Of a DNA stretch of 64,000 nt, positions 25,614 through 32,909 are shown one piece after another. The notes beneath the pieces were generated by a model. That model searched no databases. It saw only the letters and a list, made by a program, of their open reading frames with translations, and was not told the origin of the DNA. Made by a program: the position numbers and the translations under genes. Source of the stretch: Deinococcus cellulosilyticus NBRC 106333 = KACC 11606 (GTDB lineage Bacteria > Deinococcota > Deinococci > Deinococcales > Deinococcaceae); assembly GCF_007990775.1 (NCBI RefSeq), contig NZ_BJXB01000026.1, forward strand, positions 19,713 through 83,712, written 5' to 3'. Position 1 is the first letter of the stretch; each line of letters opens with the position of its first letter.

Positions 25614-25967
25614 TTACGAACTGCTGCTGCTCTTGGAGCCACCGAAACCACCACGAATGACTGTCCCTGTGGAACGGCTGCTGATGCCGGGTTTGCTGAG
25701 CCCTCCCGTGACCGGAGCAGGAACGTAACTGCTTCTGGAGGTGCGCTTGTAATAATATTTCCCTGCCTTGTAAATAAAGTACGGGCCAAGAAAGTAGGCA
25801 GCAGAGATGCCACTGTCTGTGGAGCGTTCACAGAGTTCTGCGGCTCCCCAGTCATCAATGCAGTCCTGCATGGACCTGTACTGCATGCGGGATTCGTCAT
25901 CATTTGAACAGGCGGTCAGGGTCACGGAAGCCAACACCACCAGACTGATCTGGGCACTTCTTTTCAT
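25614..25967 (-). CDS. DUF1190 (YgiB-like) lipoprotein
   Basis: The 117-aa product has a lipoprotein signal peptide ending in ASVTLTACSNDD (lipid-anchored cysteine at about residue 20). It then shows cysteine-flanked CIDDWGAAELCE, resembling the second cysteine block of E. coli YgiB, and a C-terminus STGTVIRGGFGGSKSSSSS that matches the RGGFG plus Ser-rich tail of YgiB. The genetic link to a YgiC-like gene supports this, since ygiB and ygiC are adjacent in E. coli. ATG 25967 has AAAGG at 9 nt; ATG 25973 is too close to it. Confidence 0.72.
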   Translation of the reverse strand: MKRSAQISLVVLASVTLTACSNDDESRMQYRSMQDCIDDWGAAELCERSTDSGISAAYFLGPYFIYKAGKYYYKRTSRSSYVPAPVTGGLSKPGISSRSTGTVIRGGFGGSKSSSSS

Positions 25968-26106
25968 ACTCATATGCCTTTCATTACGGACTGAAACGGA
26001 AAAAGTTCCAGATGTGTCCGCGCTTTATACGGCCCTTCTGACCGTAACCTGTTTTACATTTTAGGTGAAAATTTGTCCGGCTCTGGTGACGGTGACCTTC
26101 ATGAAT

Positions 26107-27264
26107 TCACTCCAGCGCATTGAGCCCGGTGATTTCTCTTCCAATGATCAGGGTGTGAATGTCATGGGTGCCTTCATAGGTGTCCACGGTTTCCAGGTTC
26201 AGCATGTGGCGAATCACCGGATACTCGGTGGTGATGCCGTTTCCACCCAGAATCTCACGGGCCAGTCGGGCACCTTCCAGGGCCACCCGCACGTTGTTGC
26301 GCTTGGCCATCGACACCTGACCGAACTTCAGGTGGTTCTGGTCTTTCAGTTGCCCGAGCCTGAGGGCCAGCAGCAGGCCTTTCTGGTGTTCAGAGAGCAT
26401 GTAGACCAGTTTGTCCTGAATGAGTTGCCTGCTTCCGATGGGTTTGCCAAATGTTGTGCGGGTCTTCGCGTACTCCAGGGCCGTGGTGTACACGGTTTCC
26501 AGGGCACCCAGCGCACCCCAGGCAATGCCATACCGGGCCTGCGTGAGGCACATCAGGGGGCTTTTCAGGCCACCAGAGAGGGGAAGCAGGTTTTCTTTCG
26601 GAACGCGCACCTCTTCCAGCACAATTTCTCCGGTGGTGCTGGCCCGCAGGCTCATCTTGCTGGTGATTTTGGGAGCAGAAAACCCTTTGGCATTGGTGGG
26701 AACAATGAAACCCCGGATGATCTCCTGGTCGTCTTTGGCCCACACCACTGCGATGTCTGCAACCGGGCTGTTGGTGATCCACATTTTGTTGCCATTCAGA
26801 ACGTATTCGTCTCCATCCAGACGGGCTCTGGTTCGCATGGCGCCTGGATCAGAGCCTCCATCGGGCTCTGTGAGACCAAAGCAGCCAATCATCCGTCCAG
26901 AAGCAAGTTCTGGCAGATATTTCTGCTTCTGCTCCTCACTGCCGAAAGCATAAATGGGGTACATCACCAGTGCACCCTGCACACTGGCTGCAGAGCGCAG
27001 GCCAGAGTCGATGCGCTCGATTTCGTACATCATCACACCGTAAGCCACGTTGGAGACCCCTGCACCTCCGTACTGTTCTGGCAGGTTGGACCCCAGCAGG
27101 CCCATGCTTCCCAGTTTCTGCATGGTGTCTTCTGGAAAGATGCCCTCGTTCCACCAGTGCTCGATGTGGGGCGCAATTTCACGGTCCAGAAAGTCCCGCA
27201 CGGTGGACTGGATCAGGCGTTCGTCGTCGTTCAGCAGATCAGTGATGTTCAGGTAATCCAGCAT
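26107..27264 (-). CDS. Acyl-CoA dehydrogenase, glutaryl-CoA dehydrogenase type
   Basis: The 385-aa flavoenzyme belongs to the acyl-CoA dehydrogenase family. GCFGLTEPDGGSDPGAMRTRA (FAD/substrate block), KMWITNSPVADIAVVWAK, and the C-terminal base in VDTYEGTHDIHTLIIGREITG are seen; the pairing of GLTEP-x-GSDPG-M-T-A with TYEGTHDIH-LI-GR is characteristic of glutaryl-CoA dehydrogenase, which oxidises and decarboxylates glutaryl-CoA to crotonyl-CoA in lysine and tryptophan breakdown. Its start (ATG 27264, behind GAGGAA) overlaps the end of the CoA-transferase gene by 26 nt, so they form an operon that fits this role. Confidence 0.85.
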   Translation of the reverse strand: MLDYLNITDLLNDDERLIQSTVRDFLDREIAPHIEHWWNEGIFPEDTMQKLGSMGLLGSNLPEQYGGAGVSNVAYGVMMYEIERIDSGLRSAASVQGALVMYPIYAFGSEEQKQKYLPELASGRMIGCFGLTEPDGGSDPGAMRTRARLDGDEYVLNGNKMWITNSPVADIAVVWAKDDQEIIRGFIVPTNAKGFSAPKITSKMSLRASTTGEIVLEEVRVPKENLLPLSGGLKSPLMCLTQARYGIAWGALGALETVYTTALEYAKTRTTFGKPIGSRQLIQDKLVYMLSEHQKGLLLALRLGQLKDQNHLKFGQVSMAKRNNVRVALEGARLAREILGGNGITTEYPVIRHMLNLETVDTYEGTHDIHTLIIGREITGLNALE

Positions 27265-28396
27265 TCAGTTCCTCCAGAATGTCCCTGGTGTGCTCTCCCA
27301 GCGTGGGAGGGGCATGACGGATGGGCAGGTGGGCTCCATCCAGTTCCCAGGGTGGGGTGGTGGTTTTCATGGTGCCCAGGGTGGGGTGAGGAACCTCCTG
27401 CACCACCTTGCGGGCTTTGATGTGTGGGTCTTCAAGGGCTTCACGCACATCGTACACCGGGCCACACGGGACGCCTGCCCCCTGCAGTTTTTCAAGCAAT
27501 TCAGCCCGTGTGAAGCCCGCAAAACGCCTGAGGAGTTCTGGCATGAGGGTGTGCCTGTGGGTGACCCTGGCTGCATTGGTGGCATGTGCTTCTGTCAGCA
27601 GATCCTCAAAGCCCAGAGACTGACAGAATTTGACCCATAAAGCGTCATTCCCAACGGCCAGGTTGAAATGACCATCCTGACAGGGAAACATCCCATAAGG
27701 CACGATGGAACGGTGTTCATTGCCCAGACGGTCTGCCACCTCCCCTGCATTCAGGTAGCGGGAGATCTGGTAGGTGCCCAGAGAGAGCATCCCTTCGAGC
27801 AGGTTCACATCAATCCGACGGCCCAGCCCCGTTTTTTCCCGTTCATACAGCACCGCACAGATGGCCTGGGTCAACAGTGATCCAGCAAAAACATCGGCAA
27901 CAGCCACACCAAGTTTCATGGGTTCACCGTCCGGGCTTCCGGTGTAACTCATCAGGCCACTCATGCCCTGCGCGATCACGTCATAGCCACTCAGACGGGC
28001 ATAAGGGCCGGTCCGTCCGAACCCGCTGATGGCCGCATAAATCAGTCTGGGATTCTGCTCTTTCAGGGCGTCATATCCCAGACCCAGTTTTTCCATTGTT
28101 CCCGGACGGTAATTCTCCACCAGCACGTCGCTTCTGGCAATCAGTTTGCGGGCCGTGTCCAGATCCTGTGGGTCTTTCAGGTTCAGGACCACCGAACGCT
28201 TGTTGCGGTTCACACTCAGGAAATAGGTGGCCTCCGTGCCCAGAGCAGGAGGGGTCCAGGCCCGGGTGTCGTCTCCCTGCGGAGGCTCAATCTTGATGAC
28301 ATCTGCCCCGAGGTCTCCGAGCAGCATGGTGGCATAAGGTCCGGTGAGCACCCGCGTGAAGTCGGCAACACGGACGCCCTGTAAAGGTAAATGCAT
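27239..28396 (-). CDS. Class III (CaiB/BaiF) CoA-transferase
   Basis: The 385-aa protein is a family III CoA-transferase: LQGVRVADFTRVLTGPYATMLLGDLGADVIKIEPPQGDDTRAW is the N-terminal signature, NRNKRSVVLNLKDP the CoA-loop, and the catalytic aspartate lies in GVAVADVFAGSLLTQAICA (the 'D-x-x-x-G' position). Next to a glutaryl-CoA dehydrogenase, the best guess is a succinyl-CoA:glutarate CoA-transferase like human SUGCT, which activates free glutarate. ATG 28396 lies 9 nt after TACAAT, near-leaderless spacing. Substrate is inferred from context only. Confidence 0.88.
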   Translation of the reverse strand: MHLPLQGVRVADFTRVLTGPYATMLLGDLGADVIKIEPPQGDDTRAWTPPALGTEATYFLSVNRNKRSVVLNLKDPQDLDTARKLIARSDVLVENYRPGTMEKLGLGYDALKEQNPRLIYAAISGFGRTGPYARLSGYDVIAQGMSGLMSYTGSPDGEPMKLGVAVADVFAGSLLTQAICAVLYEREKTGLGRRIDVNLLEGMLSLGTYQISRYLNAGEVADRLGNEHRSIVPYGMFPCQDGHFNLAVGNDALWVKFCQSLGFEDLLTEAHATNAARVTHRHTLMPELLRRFAGFTRAELLEKLQGAGVPCGPVYDVREALEDPHIKARKVVQEVPHPTLGTMKTTTPPWELDGAHLPIRHAPPTLGEHTRDILEELNAGLPEHH

Positions 28397-28412
28397 GGCG
28401 AAAACATTGTAC

Positions 28413-28538
28413 AGCCGTCAGCATTCAGCTGTCAGCCATCAGCAAAAAGCCGCAGGCTCTGGTTTTCGCAGATGGTGGTGAACACAATTGCTTCAGCCAG
28501 AGCATCAAGTCAAAGCTGATCGCTGAACGCTGACGGCT
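28413..28538. repeat. Heptamer arrays as an inverted pair (AGCCGTC / GCTGACG)
   Basis: The left array (28413-28443) has units AGCCGTC, AGCATTC, AGCTGTC, AGCCATC; the right array (28515-28538) has GCTGATC, GCTGAAC, GCTGACG, the reverse complement of the same type. About 70 nt lie between. The transcript would fold into a long imperfect hairpin between the CoA-transferase and the gene upstream of it. Confidence 0.65.
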
Positions 28539-28540
28539 CC

Positions 28541-29014
28541 TTATGCCTGCATGGTTTTGGGCATGTTGCCCATGTCGTTGGTGATGGCCTCGGAAACCTC
28601 CTCCACAAAGACCTCCAGGGCGTGTTGCAGGAGTTCCAGGTGGTGGTCTTCCATGCCTTCCAGAACCGTGCTTCCTCTGGCACCGAGGAGGAAGAGCAGG
28701 TCCGGTTCACTGATGTCATCTTCTGCAGCCTCGTCTTCCATTTCCACGAGGTCCAGGTACATGCAGCCGACAGAAAATTGCTGGTTGATCAGGTTGAGGC
28801 CCATCATCACTTCCGCAAGGCTGTCCTCGTGCACAAAAATGTCCAGGGTCAGGTCGAAGCGGGTGATCAGGTAGGGGGTCTGCTGGGCAATGGCCAGTGC
28901 AAGGGTCCCGATGGATGCCTCGGTCTGGTAATCCATGGTGATCAGTTCGTCCTGCACCTCCACGTCCCACCCTTTTCGTTTCAGGAAGTCGGCGATGATT
29001 TCTGTGGGTTGCAT
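28541..29014 (-). CDS. Hypothetical protein, YbjN/secretion-chaperone-like
   Basis: The 157-aa acidic protein is soluble. The N-terminal pattern (IIADFLKRKGWDVEVQDELITMDYQTEASIGTLALAIAQQTPYLITRFDLTLDIFVHEDSLAEVMMGLNLINQQFSVGCMYLD) resembles the YbjN/type III secretion chaperone fold, in which a helix leads to a curved sheet and a helix before 'lN--n-----g-f-ld'. This is a weak likeness. ATG 29014 is 6 nt after TATACT, leaderless spacing, with no ribosome site. Function unknown. Confidence 0.6.
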   Translation of the reverse strand: MQPTEIIADFLKRKGWDVEVQDELITMDYQTEASIGTLALAIAQQTPYLITRFDLTLDIFVHEDSLAEVMMGLNLINQQFSVGCMYLDLVEMEDEAAEDDISEPDLLFLLGARGSTVLEGMEDHHLELLQHALEVFVEEVSEAITNDMGNMPKTMQA

Positions 29015-29222
29015 ATAGGGAGTATACCGATTTTGATGTCAGGGAAATTTGGATGACAATACAGCATTGAAAACACACAGCCATCACAAAAAGGGTGTTT
29101 TTCAGCGGTTGTGTCAGGTGGTCCTGGAACCCGCACACTGGATTTTGAACTGTCAGATGGTGTTCAGTTGTGAACGCAGCCGCATCAGGGCTGTCTGCAC
29201 GATCTCCCACAGAACAGCACAG

Positions 29223-29276
29223 CTGACAATTCCATGACGGTCCACTGAAAAAAGCCTGACAGACCTTCCTTATGGT
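29223..29276 (+). promoter_or_regulatory. Pho-box-like operator and promoter of pstS
   Basis: Four direct half-sites with exact 11-nt spacing are present: CTGACA (29223), ATGACG (29234), CTGAAA (29245), CTGACA (29256). The last ends 9 nt before a TATGGT -10 (29271-29276). This matches the layout of known PhoB/PhoP boxes (6-7-nt direct repeats, 11-nt period, positioned as an activator in place of a -35). The segment CAATTCCATGAC (29227-29238) recurs upstream of pstC. Confidence 0.65.
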
Positions 29277-29283
29277 AGGAGGC

Positions 29284-30312
29284 ATGAAGAAAGTGCTCAT
29301 GACCGCAGCTTTACTCGCAACCCCCGCTTTCGCAGTGTCCCTGCAAGGCGCAGGCGCTTCTTTCCCCTACCCCCTGTACCTGAAATACTTCTCTGAATAC
29401 AAAAAAGCCACCGGCACCGAAGTCAGCTACCAGAGCATCGGCTCCGGCGGCGGACAGCGCCAGATCCTGGAGCAGACCGTGGATTTCGGTGCAACCGACG
29501 GCCCCATGAGTGATGCCGACCTGGGCAAAGCGCCCGGTGGCAACAAAATCCTGCACATCCCCACCGCCCTTGGTGCCGTTGTGCCCATCTACAACATCCC
29601 CGGTGTGGACAGCAGCCTGAAATTTGACGGCAAAGTGCTCGCCGACATCTTCTCCGGCAAGATCACCAAGTGGAACGATGCCGCTCTGGTGAAAGACAAC
29701 CCCGAGCTGAAAAACATCGCTCTGCCCATCACCATCTCCCGCCGTGCGGACAGCAGCGGAACCACCTTCATCTTCACCGACTACCTCGCCAAGGTCAGCA
29801 AGACCTTCGCCACGGGCGTGGGCAAAGGCACCACCGTGAACTGGCCCCAGGCCAGCATCGGCGGCAAAGGCAACGACGGTGTGGCTTCTGTGGTCAAGCA
29901 GACCCCCGGTTCCATCGGCTACGTTGAGCTGATTTTCGCCAAGCAGAACAACATCGACTACGGCACTGTGAAGAACAAGTCAGGCAAGTTTGTCAAAGCC
30001 ACCCTCAAAGGTGTGACCGCTGCCGCCGCCTCCAAGCCCCTCCCTGCCGACACCCGCGTGAGCATCACCGACGCTTCCGGTGCGGACTCCTACCCCATCA
30101 GCGGCTACACCTGGATTCTGGTGTACCAGAACCAGGATTACGGCAAGAACACCGAAGAAAAGGCCAAAGCCGTCAAGAACCTGCTCAACTGGATCGTCAA
30201 TGACGGCCAGAAGTTCAACGAGGACCTCGGGTACGCTGAACTTCCTGCACGCGCCCAGAAGCTCGCTGAAGGCCTGATTGGCAGCATCAAGTTCGGCAAC
30301 AAGAAGCTGTGA
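29284..30312 (+). CDS. pstS: Phosphate ABC transporter substrate-binding protein PstS
   Basis: The 342-aa exported protein captures phosphate for the PstCAB permease. After a signal peptide (MKKVLMTAALLATPAFAV) come the phosphate-site motifs: QGAGASFPYPLYLKY, YQSIGSGGGQRQIL, FGATDGPMSDADL, and SRRADSSGTTFIFTDYL, with the Ser/Thr/Asp/Arg contacts of the family. Length is normal. ATG 29284 is preceded by AGGAGG, but also lies 7 nt after the TATGGT -10, so if that -10 is used the message is leaderless and the ribosome-like site is untranscribed. It is separated from pstCAB-phoU by 1.66 kb. No lipobox. Confidence 0.95.
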   Translation: MKKVLMTAALLATPAFAVSLQGAGASFPYPLYLKYFSEYKKATGTEVSYQSIGSGGGQRQILEQTVDFGATDGPMSDADLGKAPGGNKILHIPTALGAVVPIYNIPGVDSSLKFDGKVLADIFSGKITKWNDAALVKDNPELKNIALPITISRRADSSGTTFIFTDYLAKVSKTFATGVGKGTTVNWPQASIGGKGNDGVASVVKQTPGSIGYVELIFAKQNNIDYGTVKNKSGKFVKATLKGVTAAAASKPLPADTRVSITDASGADSYPISGYTWILVYQNQDYGKNTEEKAKAVKNLLNWIVNDGQKFNEDLGYAELPARAQKLAEGLIGSIKFGNKKL

Positions 30313-30766
30313 TCCTCAACATTTAAATTCCGCACCAACCTTGACGGCCCCCCAGAGATGGGGGGTTTGGTTTTTGCGTTGTTGTAATGCACTGAGGGTC
30401 AGATCCCCCTGCTAAAGCTCAGGGAGGTTACTGCTGCGGTTTGTTGGGTTGTTTGAGGGCACTGAGGGTCAGATCCCCCTGCTGATCGCTTCGCTCTCAG
30501 GTTCCCCCGTCAGCGTTGGGGGATGGATGGGCGTCTGGGATGGCTTCCAGCTCAGTCGTCCAACAACCCCCTTTTGTTAAGCGACCCAGTGCGACGCGGC
30601 GACCCAGCGCGAAACGGGCCGCCCCGTGAGCGCGTAGTGGGGTCAAGAAGGCCGCCCCGCAAGCGACTCAGTGCGAAACGGGCCGCCCCGTGAGCACGCA
30701 GTCAGAGTCAAGAAGCACGTGGTCAGGGTCAAGACGGGGGAACAGCCTTGGGGTGCGAAGCACCCA
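30313..30766. repeat. Repeat-rich, G+C-rich spacer behind pstS
   Basis: After the pstS terminator, two copies of a 23-nt segment (ACTGAGGGTCAGATCCCCCT plus GCT) occur, at about 30391 and 30461. The second leads into a C-run/G-run hairpin like that at 2713-2799. Then two copies of a 34-nt unit with 3 differences (30605-30638 and 30669-30702) contain the internal palindrome ACGGGCCGCCCCGT. No open frame here looks coding. It is an intergenic repeat element or a cluster of them. Confidence 0.7.
30348..30375 (+). terminator. Rho-independent terminator of pstS
   Basis: CCCCCC (30348-30353), loop AGAGAT, GGGGGG (30360-30365), then a T-rich tail. Confidence 0.8.
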
Positions 30767-31744
30767 TCAAGGCAGGGGGGATGAAACCCTCTCATACCTC
30801 CACACCCCATCCACCTGTTGCATCTGAAGCTGTCCACGGAAGCGCAGGTATTCCAGATGGGCAATGACTTCTGCCAGTGCGAACCTGCGTCCGAAGGTGT
30901 CGAGTTCTCTCTGGAAGAGTCGCAGGGAGAGGTCGTAGGCATTCATGGGCTGTGCCAGTGTCTCCAGAATTTCCTGCAGGCGTTCGTGGTGGTGGTCTGC
31001 GATTTCTTTTGCCCGTTCTGCTGCATTTTCGATGATTGGGCCGTAGTGGCCAATCACAGTGCTTGTGGGTTTCAGGGCTTCCACCTGTTTGAGGGTGTTG
31101 AAGTAGTCGCCCAGAGGGTCTTCACGGGTGTAGGCGTAACGGCCAATGTTGGGGGTGATGCGTTCCAGAATGACATCTCCGGCAATCAGGAGGGAGAGGT
31201 CTGGGTTCCACAGGCCCAGATGACCATCGGCATGTCCTGGCAGCCACAAAACTTCAAATTCCGTGCCCGAGAGGGGCAACCTGTCTCCCACCTGCACAGG
31301 CGTGACCTGTCCCAGGATCATGCGGTTTCTGGATTTGAGCATGGCACTGTCCAGGCTGGGCTGGTTTTCGAGGGGCAGGCCGTGGGAGAGCAGGTGCTGG
31401 TCGTGCTCGTTTTTCCAGTAGTCCCATCTGGACCAGTATTTTTCGCCCCGGTCCACTTCTTCCTGCAGCATCAGGATGGGTGCACCATTTTGCTGTTGCA
31501 GCCACCCTGCAAGGCCGTAGTGATCTGGGTGATGGTGCGTCACGATGATGCGCTCAATGTCCTTGAAAGTCAGGTTCAGTTCTGCCAGTCCCGCTTCGAG
31601 GGCAGCCATGGCTTCCGGGGTGTGCAGGGCCGTGTCAATGAGGGTGACCGGGGAGGCGGTGTCGATCAGGACCGTCACAAATTTCATGGGGTAGGGAATC
31701 GGAACCCTGAGGGCGTGAAGGGTCTCGGTGATGGGGATCAGCAT
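30767..31744 (-). CDS. Metallo-beta-lactamase-fold hydrolase
   Basis: The 325-aa protein has the metal-binding HxHxDH motif as VTHHHPDHYGLAG, a second histidine in LWLPGHADGHLGLW, the aspartate in LLIAGDVILERITPNIG and a late histidine (VIGHYGPI). The C-terminal about 80 residues form a helical/winged region (ERAKEIADHHHERLQEILETLAQPMNAYDLSLRLF), as in LACTB2-like thioesterase or endoribonuclease members. Substrate unknown. The start is ATG 31744, 7 nt after TATGAT (31752-31757, minus strand). It lies antisense within the pst locus, convergent with pstS and divergent from pstC. Confidence 0.88.
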   Translation of the reverse strand: MLIPITETLHALRVPIPYPMKFVTVLIDTASPVTLIDTALHTPEAMAALEAGLAELNLTFKDIERIIVTHHHPDHYGLAGWLQQQNGAPILMLQEEVDRGEKYWSRWDYWKNEHDQHLLSHGLPLENQPSLDSAMLKSRNRMILGQVTPVQVGDRLPLSGTEFEVLWLPGHADGHLGLWNPDLSLLIAGDVILERITPNIGRYAYTREDPLGDYFNTLKQVEALKPTSTVIGHYGPIIENAAERAKEIADHHHERLQEILETLAQPMNAYDLSLRLFQRELDTFGRRFALAEVIAHLEYLRFRGQLQMQQVDGVWRYERVSSPLP

Positions 31745-31786
31745 GTGATTCATCATAACCTGTTCTTTTTGGACCGAGACCAAATT

Positions 31787-31937
31787 TCATGACATTTCAC
31801 ACATCATGACAAAACACAGCCAATGGCAATTCCATGACATGACACCCAACATCGTCCAGCATGCTGAAAGCACAGCACAACACACCCCACTGCAGAGCGA
31901 GAGCGATGACGTATCCATGACAAAAAGACAGTCTAAT
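31787..31937 (+). promoter_or_regulatory. Pho-box-like half-sites and promoter of pstC
   Basis: ATGACG (31906) and ATGACA (31917) are 11 nt apart, and the second ends 9 nt before a TCTAAT -10 candidate (31932-31937), the same geometry as at pstS. Further copies of ATGACA occur at 31789, 31806, 31834 and 31839, and ATGGCA at 31823 is 11 nt from 31834. The spacer is shared with the divergent metallo-beta-lactamase gene. Confidence 0.55.
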
Positions 31938-31973
31938 GTGGGCATTGCCCGAGAGGCAGAGGTGACCTGACCC

Positions 31974-32909
31974 ATGCAAAACAGCCGCAAAGTGTTATCT
32001 TCACGCTCCGACCAGTACTTCAAAGGACTGATTCTCCTGCTGGGCGTGGCCATCATCGCCATTTTTGGCCTGTCCCTGTACGAGCTGCTTGTTGGAGGCT
32101 GGGACGCACTGAAGACCTACGGTGCAGGCTTCCTGTCGAACACCATCTGGGATGTGCCCAACGAGAAGTTTGGTGCCCTGACTTTCATTGTGGGCACCCT
32201 GATCACCAGTGTCGCTGCCCTCTTGATTTCAGTGCTGCTGGCCGTTCCTGCTGCCATCTTCGTGACCGAATACGCCCCCAAATGGCTCTCTGAACCCGTC
32301 AGTTACCTGATTGAGCTGCTTGCTGCCATTCCCAGCGTGATTTACGGCCTGTGGGCCATCGTAACCCTGGTGCCTCTGGTGCAGAAACTCCAGCTGGCCA
32401 TCGTGATGGACCCGAACCTGCAAAAAATTCCCTGGTTGATGTCTGCTCCCACTGGACGTGGCCTGTTTACTGCCATTCTGGTGCTCTCCATCATGGTGAT
32501 TCCCTACACCGCCTCTGTGGCCCGCGACGTGATCCGTCTGGTGCCCGCAGACCAGCGTGAAGCCGCCTACGCGCTGGGAGCCACCAAGTGGGAAGTGATC
32601 TCCATGGCCATCCTACCTTACGCCAGAGCCGGAATCTTTGGTGGAGTGATCCTCAGCCTGGGTCGTGCCCTCGGTGAAACCATGGCCGTGACCATGGTGA
32701 TCGGCAACAACAATGCCATTCCCCACGGCATCTTTGACGCCACCAACACCATGGCCTCTGTGATTGCCACCCAGTTCCAGGAAGCCACCAGCGACCTGCA
32801 GCTCTCCAGCCTGCTCGGGATTGGCCTTTTGCTCTTCATCATCAGCGTGATCGTCAACTACCTGGCCCGTCTGATCATTGCCCGCCTCACCCCGAAAGGA
32901 ATCAAATGA
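31974..32909 (+). CDS. pstC: Phosphate ABC transporter permease PstC
   Basis: The 311-aa inner-membrane protein is one of the two channel subunits. It has six hydrophobic segments, beginning with YFKGLILLLGVAIIAIFGLSLYELLVGG, and the ABC-permease coupling loop YALGATKWEVISMAILPYARAGIFGGVILSLGRALGETMAV (the EAA region). The interval FVTEYAPKWLSEPVSYLIELLAAIPSVIYGLWAI is typical of PstC. ATG 31974 follows an AGAGGTGA sequence. It overlaps pstA by 4 nt. Confidence 0.95.
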   Translation: MQNSRKVLSSRSDQYFKGLILLLGVAIIAIFGLSLYELLVGGWDALKTYGAGFLSNTIWDVPNEKFGALTFIVGTLITSVAALLISVLLAVPAAIFVTEYAPKWLSEPVSYLIELLAAIPSVIYGLWAIVTLVPLVQKLQLAIVMDPNLQKIPWLMSAPTGRGLFTAILVLSIMVIPYTASVARDVIRLVPADQREAAYALGATKWEVISMAILPYARAGIFGGVILSLGRALGETMAVTMVIGNNNAIPHGIFDATNTMASVIATQFQEATSDLQLSSLLGIGLLLFIISVIVNYLARLIIARLTPKGIK

